From contig NZ_JACYHF010000001.1 in NCBI RefSeq assembly GCF_016482685.1, positions 248,001 through 312,000 of the forward strand: 64,000 nt of DNA, written 5' to 3'. This document shows positions 7,300 to 15,578 of the stretch, in pieces (within the stretch, counting starts at the first letter, position 1; each line of letters opens with the position of its first letter). Origin of the DNA: Streptomyces sp. DSM 110735 (GTDB taxonomy: Bacteria > Actinomycetota > Actinomycetes > Streptomycetales > Streptomycetaceae). The position numbers and the translations under genes were made by a program. Under the pieces are notes generated by a model. That model saw only the letters and a program-made list of their open reading frames with translations. It did no database searches and was not told the DNA's origin.

Positions 7300-9204
7300 T
7301 CACAGATCCGGGCTGTCCGTGCGCGGACCCGGGACCGCCGAGCGCACCCCCGAAGGCGCCGAGGACTCGATCTCCGTCAGCAACGAGCGCAGTGCTGCCC
7401 TGACTTGAGGCATGTCGGGCGCGGTGTCGAGCGGGGCGGGGTGCGGGTCGAGACCGGCCAGCGCGCGGCGCGCCCGGTGCCAGGCGCGGGCGGTCCGCCC
7501 CCGGTGGTGGTCGGCGTAGGCGCGGGCGTAGCGGGCAAGCGCGGTGGCCCAGGCGTCCTCGCGGACCCCGGGCTGGGTGAGGGCGCGGCGGGCGTCGCGC
7601 TGGGCGGAAGCCGGGGTCAGCGGCGCCCGGAGCACGGCCAGGGCGGCGAGGCTGACGGCCGGGGCGGGACCGCCGGGGGCGTACGGCGGGACGGTGTCCG
7701 CCGCCTGGCGGAAGCAGTCGGCGGCGGCGCGGGTGTCGCCGCGCTCCCAGGCGAGGACGCCCTCGACATGGCTGACCCGGCCGATCAGCGCGTCGTCACC
7801 GGCGAGCACGGCGGCGGGCCAGACCTGTCCGAGCAGCTCGCGGGCGGTCGCCGGGTCGCCGGGGGCGCTGAGCCAGGCGGCCAGCCAGCGGGCGCGGGCG
7901 GCGAGGTGGTCGTCGGCGCGGTGGTGCGCCAGCAGCCTGGCCAGATGACGGCGCCCCTCCTCGGCGTGGTCGTGCACCGCCCACCAGAACCACAGGTCCA
8001 CCACCCCGGCCAGCGCCGCCGCCACCTGCCCGGCGGGCGGCTCGGGCAGCGCGAGGGCGTGGTCGACGAGTGCGGCCAGGTCGGCCTCGTTGTCCCGCAC
8101 CAGCCGCGCCGCCTGCCGCTGCTCGCCCGCGCTCCACAGGTTCCCGGCGATCTCCGCCAGCCGCCGGTGGTGCAGCACGTGCCGGGTGACGGCGACCTTG
8201 AACTCCCCGGCGGCGCGCAGCCGTTCGGCGCCGAAGTCGCGGGCGGCGCGGGTCATCACGTAGCGCGGCGGGCGTACGCCACCGGGCTCGCCCAGGGTTC
8301 GCAGCACCCCGGCCGCGGTCAGCCGGGCCAGGCACGCCGGGACCTCGTGCGGGGCGATTCCGGCGCCGGAGCACAGATACGCGGCGGACGGTTCGGTGAA
8401 CGGTCCGGCGAAGACGGCGGCCCTGCTCCACACCGCCCGCTCGGCGCGGTCGCACAGCAGATAGCCCGCGCCGACGGCCGACCGCAGCGAGCGGTGTCGG
8501 CGCAGCGCGGGTGAGGGCGCGGACAGCCAGCACTGGTCCCGCTCCAGGCGGTCCGCCAGCTCCTCCACCGCCACGCCCCGAGTGAGCTGCTCGGCGGCCA
8601 GCTCCACGGCGAGCGGCACGCCCTCCACCAGTCGGCAGATCCGGGCCACCACGCCGTACTCCGCCACCGTCCTGGGCAGCGCCCGCGCGAGGAACAGCTC
8701 GACCGCGTCCGCCTCCTCCAGCGGGGCGAGCCGTACGACGCGTTCGTCGCCGAGCCCGAGAGCCTGCCGGGAGGTCACCAGGACGCGTACGGACGGCAGT
8801 CGCATCAGCAGGCGCTGGACCAGACCCGCGCACTCGGTGCGGACGGCGTCGGCGTCGTCGAGCAGGAGCAGGGTGGGACGCCCGCCCGCGCCGAGTCCCC
8901 GCTCCAGCGTCTCCAGGGGTCCGCCGCCCGTCGCCTCGGCCACGCGCTCGGCCAGCGCGCCCGGCGCCGTACCGCTGCCGCCGGGGCAGCGGACGCGGAC
9001 CACCGGACCCCAGGCGCCGCAGGCGGCGACCGCGGTGGCGAGACTGCTCTTGCCGACACCGGCGGGTCCGGTCACCGTCACCAGGCGCCCCCGGGCCAGC
9101 CCCTCCCGCAGCGCGGCCGTCTCCGCCGCGCGGCCGATGAGCACGCCCGGTTCCGGGCGGCCCGTCGTGGCCGCCCGGTCGGTGCCCGAGGCGTAAGACC
9201 TCAC
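7300..9204 (-). CDS. STAND-type NTPase (AfsR/LuxR-regulator-like) without DNA-binding domain
   Basis: Starting at the GTG at 9204 (GGAG about 10 bases upstream), the protein has 634 residues. The P-loop GPAGVGKS is at 46-53, Walker B TLLLLDDADA at about 107-116, and the sensor segment VRVLVTSRQALGLGDE follows, as in NB-ARC ATPases of AfsR/SARP regulators. The C-terminal two-thirds is helical, Ala/Leu/Arg-rich and repeat-like, compatible with degenerate TPRs. Unlike AfsR it lacks an N-terminal OmpR/BTAD region. Unlike LAL regulators it has no C-terminal LuxR helix-turn-helix. It may be a signalling ATPase acting through a partner, or a truncated descendant of a regulator. The gene is monocistronic, on the same strand as the aquaporin gene upstream. 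Confidence 0.75.
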   Translation of the reverse strand: MRSYASGTDRAATTGRPEPGVLIGRAAETAALREGLARGRLVTVTGPAGVGKSSLATAVAACGAWGPVVRVRCPGGSGTAPGALAERVAEATGGGPLETLERGLGAGGRPTLLLLDDADAVRTECAGLVQRLLMRLPSVRVLVTSRQALGLGDERVVRLAPLEEADAVELFLARALPRTVAEYGVVARICRLVEGVPLAVELAAEQLTRGVAVEELADRLERDQCWLSAPSPALRRHRSLRSAVGAGYLLCDRAERAVWSRAAVFAGPFTEPSAAYLCSGAGIAPHEVPACLARLTAAGVLRTLGEPGGVRPPRYVMTRAARDFGAERLRAAGEFKVAVTRHVLHHRRLAEIAGNLWSAGEQRQAARLVRDNEADLAALVDHALALPEPPAGQVAAALAGVVDLWFWWAVHDHAEEGRRHLARLLAHHRADDHLAARARWLAAWLSAPGDPATARELLGQVWPAAVLAGDDALIGRVSHVEGVLAWERGDTRAAADCFRQAADTVPPYAPGGPAPAVSLAALAVLRAPLTPASAQRDARRALTQPGVREDAWATALARYARAYADHHRGRTARAWHRARRALAGLDPHPAPLDTAPDMPQVRAALRSLLTEIESSAPSGVRSAVPGPRTDSPDL

Positions 9205-9571
9205 TGCGTCAGTGCTCCAAAACCCTCGCGCGGGTCCGCCGACCCGGCGCTGTGCACGGGGAAATCGTTCCTGCGGAACCGCTACGGGAACTCCAACGCC
9301 CCACCGGAACGCGGGGTGGCGCACCCGCGCCGGGTATCACACGGCACGACGAACGCCCGAACACGTGTCCAGCGCAGAAGCCTTCAGCCGTGGGCGCCTC
9401 AGCGGCGTATCCGCGCCCCGGCGCGCCCCCCGACGCGGATCCGCACCGACACCCGCAGCCCGCGCACCCGCACCCCGACTCGCACCCGCACCGTCACCCG
9501 GACACGCAGCCGGACCCGGGCGACGGCCCGGGCCCGGCAACTGCCCATCGGGTTCTCCTCGCGCGGTCCGG
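9205..9571. other. Intergenic stretch with low-complexity CACCCG-rich tract
   Basis: No convincing gene is present in this 367-bp gap. It carries the upstream region of the STAND ATPase gene. At about 9436-9520 there is a run of irregular CGCACCC/CACCCGCACC units that gives Arg/Val or Pro/His low-complexity peptides in every frame. Confidence 0.6.
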
Positions 9572-10522
9572 CTACTCCTCGCCCTCGTCCACCCGGGTCG
9601 GGCGGCTGCGGCCGGGCTCGGGCAGTTCGCCCATCTCGTGGCGCAGGTAGAGCACGTCGCCGACGAACAGGTCGTAGAGGAAGATGCCCACCAGACCGCC
9701 GATCAGCGGGCCGACGATGGGCACCCACCAGTACCCGCTGAACTGGCCCGCCACCGAACCGGGGAACGCGAGGCTGTCCCAGCCCGCCGCCCAGGTGAAC
9801 AGGCGGGGTCCGAAGTCGCGGGCGGGGTTGATGGCGTACCCGGCGTTCGCACCGTAGGACATGCCGATCGCGGCGACCGCGAAGCCCACGATGAGCGGGG
9901 CGAGGTTCGCCTTCACCGCCTGGTTGCGCAGGTCGAGGATGGCGACGACGAACATGACCAGGAAGGCGGCGCCGACGATCTGGTCGATCAGCGGACCCCA
10001 GATGCCGCCGTGGAAGTAGGGCGCGGGGAACGTCGCGAAGATGGAGAACGAGGCGAGGGTGTGCCCGTTGGTCTTGGGACCCGAGACCGCGGCGTCGAAG
10101 GTGTCGATCGCGTTGTGGTAGACGAGATAGACCAGCGCGGCGCCCACGAAGGCGCCCACGACCTGCGCGAACCAGTACGGCAGCACCTTGATCCAGGGGA
10201 AGCCGCGGCGCACGGCCACCGCGAGGGTGACGGCGGGGTTGAGGTGGGCGCCGCTGACGCCGCCCGCGACGTAGACGCCGAAGGTCACCGCCAGCGCCCA
10301 GCCCCAGGCGACCAGCAGCCAGTCGCCCGCCGCCAGGAAGATGGTCGTGGTGGTGGCGGCCCGGCCGGAGCCCGGCAGTGCCGCCACGGCCATGGCGACC
10401 ACACCGCAGCCGAACGCGATGAGGACGAAGGTCCCGAGGAACTCCGCCATCATCTCGCCCGCCAGACCGCCCCGGTGCCTGAGCCGGGACGGCTTGATGA
10501 GCGGGGGAATTTCGACAGCCAT
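9572..10522 (-). CDS. glpF: Aquaglyceroporin (glycerol facilitator, MIP family)
   Basis: This 316-residue six-helix channel starts at the ATG at 10522, preceded by GAGGGGG. Both half-helix motifs are intact: GAHLNPAVT (NPA at 95-97) and GYAINPARDFGPR. An Asp straight after the second NPAR marks the glycerol-conducting branch rather than water-selective aquaporins. The gene stands alone. Glycerol kinase (glpK) and glycerol-3-phosphate dehydrogenase (glpD), which usually accompany Streptomyces glpF in the gyl operon, are not adjacent, so this may be a second facilitator with another regulation. The C-terminus is long, charged and probably cytoplasmic. Confidence 0.88.
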   Translation of the reverse strand: MAVEIPPLIKPSRLRHRGGLAGEMMAEFLGTFVLIAFGCGVVAMAVAALPGSGRAATTTTIFLAAGDWLLVAWGWALAVTFGVYVAGGVSGAHLNPAVTLAVAVRRGFPWIKVLPYWFAQVVGAFVGAALVYLVYHNAIDTFDAAVSGPKTNGHTLASFSIFATFPAPYFHGGIWGPLIDQIVGAAFLVMFVVAILDLRNQAVKANLAPLIVGFAVAAIGMSYGANAGYAINPARDFGPRLFTWAAGWDSLAFPGSVAGQFSGYWWVPIVGPLIGGLVGIFLYDLFVGDVLYLRHEMGELPEPGRSRPTRVDEGEE

Positions 10523-10626
10523 TGAGGCCCCCTCTAAGAGAGCGAATGCGGCAAACAGCCTCATAGTGGCCCACCGTCACTCACTCCGCAGAGCGGGTTA
10601 CTGCCTTTGGGTTACCCCCGGCCGGG

Positions 10627-11328
10627 TCACCCCTCGGCGCGCGGCTGTGCCGTGAGCGAGGCGACGCGCTCCGTCTGAGCCGCCGTCACCGCCCGCACCA
10701 TGAGGAAGCCGGTGACCGCCGCCGCCACCATCGCCGCCTCGCTGAACAGCAGGGGCCACACGCCGGTGTACGCGCGCTCGATCAGCTTGTCCGCGCTGTC
10801 GCGGTAGATCAGACCGGTGCCGCAGGCCATGCCGAACACCCACAGCACCCACCACGCCGTGACCACGGCGGGCAGCTTCCGCCCCGGCACCGACTTGCGG
10901 TACGCGTCGGCGATCACCCCGCGCGGAATCCACAGGTTGGCGACGGGCAGCACCCAGCCGAGGTAGACCCAGAACCCGGCGTGCTTCGGCCGCTCGCGCG
11001 ACAGGGCGACGGAGTTGTCCCGCACCCGCCACATCCAGGAGATGAAGAACACCGCGCAGATCACCATCGTGACGCCGACGAGGAAGGTGACCAAGTGGTA
11101 CGAGTTCTCCAGGGAGTTCAGCGGTCTGTGCACGCCCTCGCCCTGGTCCGGGGGTCCGGAGGCGGGCTCGCCCGCCGTCCACAGCCGTATCTCCCACACC
11201 GCGCGCAGCACATGACCGAGCCCCGCGAGCAGCAGGGCCCAGCCGGTCAGCCGGGCCGCCGTCTCCACGGGGCGCAGTCCGTGCACCTGGGGCGCGGGGG
11301 CGGTCGGGATCGTCTTCTGTTCGCTCAC
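10627..11328 (-). CDS. DUF4328-type integral membrane protein
   Basis: This protein has about 233 residues from the GTG at 11328 (an in-frame GTG at 11361 is the alternative; neither has a good ribosome site). Six hydrophobic segments are visible. The central part WVYLGWVLPVANLWIPRGVI matches the conserved core of DUF4328 membrane proteins, common in Streptomyces. The function is unknown. It lies on the same strand as the next small membrane protein and may be co-transcribed with it, since the gap is about 50 bp. A polar loop of about 25 residues separates the first two helices. Confidence 0.8.
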   Translation of the reverse strand: MSEQKTIPTAPAPQVHGLRPVETAARLTGWALLLAGLGHVLRAVWEIRLWTAGEPASGPPDQGEGVHRPLNSLENSYHLVTFLVGVTMVICAVFFISWMWRVRDNSVALSRERPKHAGFWVYLGWVLPVANLWIPRGVIADAYRKSVPGRKLPAVVTAWWVLWVFGMACGTGLIYRDSADKLIERAYTGVWPLLFSEAAMVAAAVTGFLMVRAVTAAQTERVASLTAQPRAEG

Positions 11329-11380
11329 GACGCGATTCTGACCGGGTAAATCCCCCCGCACCAGGGGCTTTTACGATGGA

Positions 11381-11806
11381 TCAGACCGTGCGGCGCTGCG
11401 GGTGGTACGTCGCCAGCGCCCAGATCACGAAGAAGTCGATGCCGATCATGATCAGCGACCAGATCGGGGAGTACGGCAGGAACAGGAACTGGGCGATCAT
11501 GCTCAGCGAGGCCAGCAGGATGCCGACCAGCCGCGCCCACTCCAGTCCCATGAGGATGCCCACACCGGTGATGACGGCGATGACGCCGAGCACCAGCAGG
11601 ATCCAGCCCCAGCCGGTGAGGTTGATCTTGTAGACGTAGGCGTCTATGCGGGCGTACACGTCGTCCGCGGCGATCGCGGAGATGCCCTGGAGGATCGCGA
11701 GGATGCCGTTCATCAGCATCAGCACACCCCCGAAGATCGCACCGCCCTCCGCGAGCCCTCCGTGGGACGGAGAAGGTGCCGATTGCGTCTGCTGCTGCTG
11801 GGTCAT
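11381..11806 (-). CDS. Small four-helix membrane protein (DUF7144-like)
   Basis: Starting at the ATG at 11806 (GGAGG 8 bases upstream), this 141-residue protein has a Gln-rich N-terminus and four hydrophobic helices. The patterns GGVLMLMNGILAILQGI and GVGILMGLEWARLVGI resemble the DUF7144 membrane family abundant in actinobacteria. The family's role is not established. It is probably the first gene of a short operon with the DUF4328 protein. Confidence 0.78.
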   Translation of the reverse strand: MTQQQQTQSAPSPSHGGLAEGGAIFGGVLMLMNGILAILQGISAIAADDVYARIDAYVYKINLTGWGWILLVLGVIAVITGVGILMGLEWARLVGILLASLSMIAQFLFLPYSPIWSLIMIGIDFFVIWALATYHPQRRTV

Positions 11807-11968
11807 GGCCGTACCTCCGCCGTGTCGCCCCGAGAGGGTCGTTGCTACGACGATCACGCGGGCACGGCGGGGGGACCACGGGGGCTACGCCGAACGGGTG
11901 AACGACCCAGGGCGTGAACCGACCCGGGGAGGGTGGCTCACGCCCTGTTCAGCGGGGGCGCGCGGGTC

Positions 11969-12655
11969 TCACGCCATCCAGAAGAACACCGCCGTCATCC
12001 GCTTCTCCTCCAGCGTCCGGCCGAAGTAGCCGGTCGCGCTGTGCACGAGGTTGGCGTGGTAGAGGAGCAGGCGGTTGTAGCGGTGGGGGACGTCCACGTC
12101 CTCCTCGAAGGCGTCCGGGGCGACGAAGCGGGTGCCGAGGGCGTCGACGAGGTTGTTGTGCGGTGCCTGGACGACGTTGCCGCCGAGCCGGCCGCCGGGC
12201 AGGGACTGGCGGTAGAAGCTGGTGCCGCAGGACTTCGGCACGTGCGGGTTGAGGTAGAGCACGGCGGCGTACCGGCACAGCGCGCGCGAGTCGGCGTGCG
12301 GGCGGGGTTCGCTCTCGCCCTCGCCGACCACCTGGACGCAGTTGTGGTTGAGGGTGCCGCCGCCGGGCGCCCGCTGCACCCACAGTTCCTCGGCGCCGGT
12401 CGCCTTCTTCACCAGCCGCTCTATGCGGGCGAGTTCACCGGGTTCGAGACCGGGCATCGCGCGCAGTCCTGGCCAGGTCTCGGAGGTGTACGGGTACCCC
12501 TTGGCCCAGTCGTCCTTGGCCAGACACCGCGTCCGCACCGCGTCCGGGTCGGGCAGGGCGTCGTCGATGACCCAGTAGTCGCGTCCCCGGGTCGGCTTGC
12601 GGTAGGGCAGCACGGGAAGGACCGCCGGGCGTCCGGCGGGGGGCTGTGGGGGCAT
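11969..12655 (-). CDS. DUF6445 protein, 2-oxoglutarate/Fe(II) oxygenase-like
   Basis: This 228-residue protein shows the residues expected for a double-stranded beta-helix Fe(II) oxygenase. H120 and D122 in PHADS and H205 in NLVHSATGYFG would form the 2-His-1-carboxylate triad, and R219 in EKRMTAVFFW is a candidate 2-oxoglutarate ligand. It resembles proteins grouped as DUF6445. The substrate is unknown. It starts at an ATG (12655) and diverges from the DUF4142 gene across a 195-bp gap holding a palindromic operator candidate. The oxygenase chemistry is inferred from motif spacing, not shown. Confidence 0.72.
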   Translation of the reverse strand: MPPQPPAGRPAVLPVLPYRKPTRGRDYWVIDDALPDPDAVRTRCLAKDDWAKGYPYTSETWPGLRAMPGLEPGELARIERLVKKATGAEELWVQRAPGGGTLNHNCVQVVGEGESEPRPHADSRALCRYAAVLYLNPHVPKSCGTSFYRQSLPGGRLGGNVVQAPHNNLVDALGTRFVAPDAFEEDVDVPHRYNRLLLYHANLVHSATGYFGRTLEEKRMTAVFFWMA

Positions 12656-12700
12656 GGGGCGAATCTAGGGGCGGGTTCCTTCCCGCTTCTCCCGGCGAAC

Positions 12701-12735
12701 GGTCAACATCTGGCGAGGAGGGTCAACGTTTGACC
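12701..12735. promoter_or_regulatory. GGTCAA-type palindrome and direct repeat between divergent genes
   Basis: GGTCAACGTTTGACC (12721-12735) is a perfect 6-3-6 palindrome, and an extra GGTCAAC half-site sits exactly 20 bp upstream at 12701. It lies between the DUF6445 and DUF4142 genes and could control either or both. Confidence 0.5.
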
Positions 12736-12850
12736 AATCCCGGTCGAGCGGAAATCGTTACCCCGACCATCGAGACGAACGGCGCCCGCATCCGTACTGC
12801 TGTGCGTCCCAACCGCCTGTCGGCGGAACCACGACCGGGCAGGAGGCACG

Positions 12851-13663
12851 GTGCGCATTTCGCGGAACGCGACGGGAACCATCTTCGTGGGCGGTGCGAT
12901 GACGCTGACACTCGCGGCGCTCGCCTACCCCAGCATGCTCGGACTGAACACCGTCACGGCGTCGCAGACGCGGGTCGTCGCCAACACGCAGTGGGGTCCG
13001 CTCACCGAGCAGGACCGCGACTTCGTGGTCCGGGTGCGCGCGGCAGGGCTGTGGGAGTACCCGCTCGGGCAGATCGGGCTCCAGAAGGGCACCACGGCGG
13101 GCGTCAAGGAAGCCAGCAAGCACCTGATCGACGGGCACGCCGCGCTCGACGCCTCCTGCCGCAAGATCGCGCCCATGCTGAACATCACGCTGCCCAACGT
13201 GGCGAGCCCCCAGCAGGAGGGCTTCGTGACGCAGTTGAAGGGCGAGAGCGGCAAGCAGTTCGACACCGACTTCGCCAACATCCTGCGGATGACGCACGGT
13301 TCGATCTTCAACACCATCGCGAAGATCCGGTCCACCACCAAGAACTCGCTGGTGCGGGCGCTGGCCGACCAGGCGAACGACACGGTGCTCGACCACATCA
13401 CGGTGATGGAGAAGACCGGTCTGGTCGACTTCGACCAGACCATCTTCCAGCAGACCACCCCGCCCAAGCTGCCCACGGACGACCTGACGCCCCCCGCGCC
13501 GCCGCCGGGCCAGCCGGAGGTGGTCCTGACCCCGCCGCCGAACCCCACCTCCTCCACGCTGAACATCGACGGCATCAACGGACCCAACGACACCCGCAAG
13601 GACGGCAGTTCGGGCGTCCCCGGCGCTACTCCGGAGCCCTCGCCGACGCCTACGGTCGGCTAG
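12851..13663 (+). CDS. Secreted or membrane-anchored DUF4142 protein
   Basis: This 270-residue protein starts at a GTG directly behind a perfect AGGAGG. An N-terminal hydrophobic segment (GTIFVGGAMTLTLAALAYP) acts as signal or anchor. The DUF4142 four-helix domain follows: LTEQDRDFVVRVRAAGLWE, then VKEASKHLIDGHAALD with the family's conserved His residues, and MTHGSIFNTI. DUF4142 is a ferritin-like or bacteriohemerythrin-like helical domain of unknown extracytoplasmic role. The C-terminal 70 residues are Pro/Thr-rich and probably span the wall. The stop codon overlaps that of the convergent glucosidase in the palindrome CTAG. Confidence 0.82.
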   Translation: MRISRNATGTIFVGGAMTLTLAALAYPSMLGLNTVTASQTRVVANTQWGPLTEQDRDFVVRVRAAGLWEYPLGQIGLQKGTTAGVKEASKHLIDGHAALDASCRKIAPMLNITLPNVASPQQEGFVTQLKGESGKQFDTDFANILRMTHGSIFNTIAKIRSTTKNSLVRALADQANDTVLDHITVMEKTGLVDFDQTIFQQTTPPKLPTDDLTPPAPPPGQPEVVLTPPPNPTSSTLNIDGINGPNDTRKDGSSGVPGATPEPSPTPTVG

Positions 13664-15318
13664 GCGAGCCACACGGCCGTGTCCGGCGGGAGGCTGCCGG
13701 ACACGGTCAACGGCTCGCTCGCGAGCAGGAGTTCGCCGGGTGGCAGCGGTACGGAGGTGCCGCCCAGGTTCGTCAGGCAGCGCCAGCCCGGGGTGCGCCT
13801 GAACTCCAGTACGTCCGGGGCGGTTTCGGGCACCCAGGTCAGCTCCTCGCCCTCCAGAAGTTTCCGACGCAGCTTCAGGGCGGCGCGGTACAGCTCCAGG
13901 GTCGAGCCCTCGGCGCCGGTCTGCGCCCCGGCGGCGTACGCCGCGAAGGACGGGGGCTGCGGGAGCCATCCCGCGCCGGGTCCGAAGCCGTACGAGGGTC
14001 CGGTGGTCGTCCAGGGCAGCGGCACCCGGCAGCCGTCCCGCCCCTTGCGGGTGTGGCCCGACTGCTGCCACACCGGGTCCTGGAGCACCTCGGCGGGCAG
14101 GTCCGCGACCTCGGGCAGCCCCAGCTCCTCGCCCTGGTAGAGGTACGCCGAGCCGGGGAGCGCCAGCATCAGCAGGGTCGCGGCGCGCGCCCGGCGCAGC
14201 GCCGCCACGGGGTCGAGCGGGGGCTCGGTGCCGCCGGAGAGCAGCCAGGCGTCGAGGTCGGTGCCGGGCGGGAGCGACAGGCGCGAGGCGTGGCGGACCA
14301 CGTCGTGGTTGGAGAGCACCCAGGTGGCCGAGGCGCCCGCCGAACGGGCGGTGGCGAGCGAGCGGGTGATGACCGCGCGCAGCTCCTCCGCACCCCAACC
14401 CGCCTCCAAGTACTCGAAGTTGAACGCCTGACCCAGTTCGTCCGGGCGGGCGTACAGCGCGCGGCGCTCGTCCGGCACCCAGGCTTCCGCGACGGCGGTG
14501 CGGGGCGGGTCGTAGGAGTCGAGGAGGCGGCGCCAGTCGCGGTAGATCGCGTGCACCTCGTCGCGGTCCCAGTAGGGGTGCGAGCCGGGCTCGACCAGGG
14601 GCAGGGAGTCCTCGCCGGTGGCGCCGACGCCGCCCACGTCGCGCAGCGGCTCGGAGAGATCCTTGGCCAGACCGTGGGCCACGTCGACGCGGAAGCCGTC
14701 CACACCCCGGTCGGACCAGAAGCGCAGCGTGGCGAGGAGGTCCTCGCGCACCTCCTCGTGGCGCCAGTCGAGGTCGGGCTGTTCGCGGGCGAAGAGGTGC
14801 AGATACCACTCGCCGTCCGGGACGCGTTCCCAGGCGCTGCCGCCGAAGACCGACTGCCAGTCGGTGGGCGGGAGTTCACCGCGCATGCCCTTGCCGGGGC
14901 GGAAGACGTAGCGGGCGCGGGCCGGGGAGCCGGGTCCCGCCGCCAGCGCCTCCTGGAACCAGGGGTGCTGGTGGGAGGTGTGGTTGGGGACGATGTCGAC
15001 GATCACCTTGAGACCGAGCCGGTGGGCTTCCGCGACCAGGGCGTCGAAGTCGTCCAGGGTGCCCAGGCGCGGGTCGGTGTCCCGGTGGTCGGCGATGTCG
15101 TAGCCCCCGTCGGCCAGTTCGGAGGGGTAGAACGGGCTGAGCCACACCGCGTCCACACCGAGCGCGGCCAGATGGTCCAGGTGAGCGGTGACACCCGCGA
15201 GGTCGCCCAGCCCGTCGCCGTCGGCATCCGCGAAGCTGCGGGGATAGACCTGGTAGATGACGGCCTGGCGCCACCAGTCGGGGTTCCGGGAGGAGAGATC
15301 GGCGGACGGCTGTGCCAT
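13660..15318 (-). CDS. GH13 alpha-glucosidase / oligo-1,6-glucosidase
   Basis: This 552-residue cytoplasmic GH13 enzyme (no signal peptide) opens with WWRQAVIYQVYPRSFADADG, typical of subfamilies 23/30 alpha-glucosidases that cleave maltose, isomaltose or short malto-oligosaccharides. The catalytic residues are present: nucleophile D212 in GFRVDVAHG, acid/base E278 in VAEAWV and stabiliser D339 in LSNHDV. It stands alone, without the ABC transporter and LacI regulator that usually accompany aglA or mal loci. Its upstream region (about 15443-15460) holds TTGACA and a near-palindrome CTTTCGCAAG, a possible LacI-type site. Confidence 0.9.
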   Translation of the reverse strand: MAQPSADLSSRNPDWWRQAVIYQVYPRSFADADGDGLGDLAGVTAHLDHLAALGVDAVWLSPFYPSELADGGYDIADHRDTDPRLGTLDDFDALVAEAHRLGLKVIVDIVPNHTSHQHPWFQEALAAGPGSPARARYVFRPGKGMRGELPPTDWQSVFGGSAWERVPDGEWYLHLFAREQPDLDWRHEEVREDLLATLRFWSDRGVDGFRVDVAHGLAKDLSEPLRDVGGVGATGEDSLPLVEPGSHPYWDRDEVHAIYRDWRRLLDSYDPPRTAVAEAWVPDERRALYARPDELGQAFNFEYLEAGWGAEELRAVITRSLATARSAGASATWVLSNHDVVRHASRLSLPPGTDLDAWLLSGGTEPPLDPVAALRRARAATLLMLALPGSAYLYQGEELGLPEVADLPAEVLQDPVWQQSGHTRKGRDGCRVPLPWTTTGPSYGFGPGAGWLPQPPSFAAYAAGAQTGAEGSTLELYRAALKLRRKLLEGEELTWVPETAPDVLEFRRTPGWRCLTNLGGTSVPLPPGELLLASEPLTVSGSLPPDTAVWLA

Positions 15319-15578
15319 GCGGGCTCCGTTCGGGCGGGGTGCGCCGGGGTCCGGCGGGGCTTCGACAGGAATCTGTCCACATCGCCCCGAAACGGAAACC
15401 GGGCGGGACCGGAAACCCGAACACCCGGCGCGTTAGCGCAGGTTGACAGCTTTCGCAAGGACGATCACCATGTCTCCACACTGTGGCGCACGGGACCGAT
15501 GAGTCCGTGGAGGCCACGGTTCTCTCCTGTGATCTCTCCGCGCCCTGCGCGAGCCTGCCCCGAACCGATGGGATCTCC

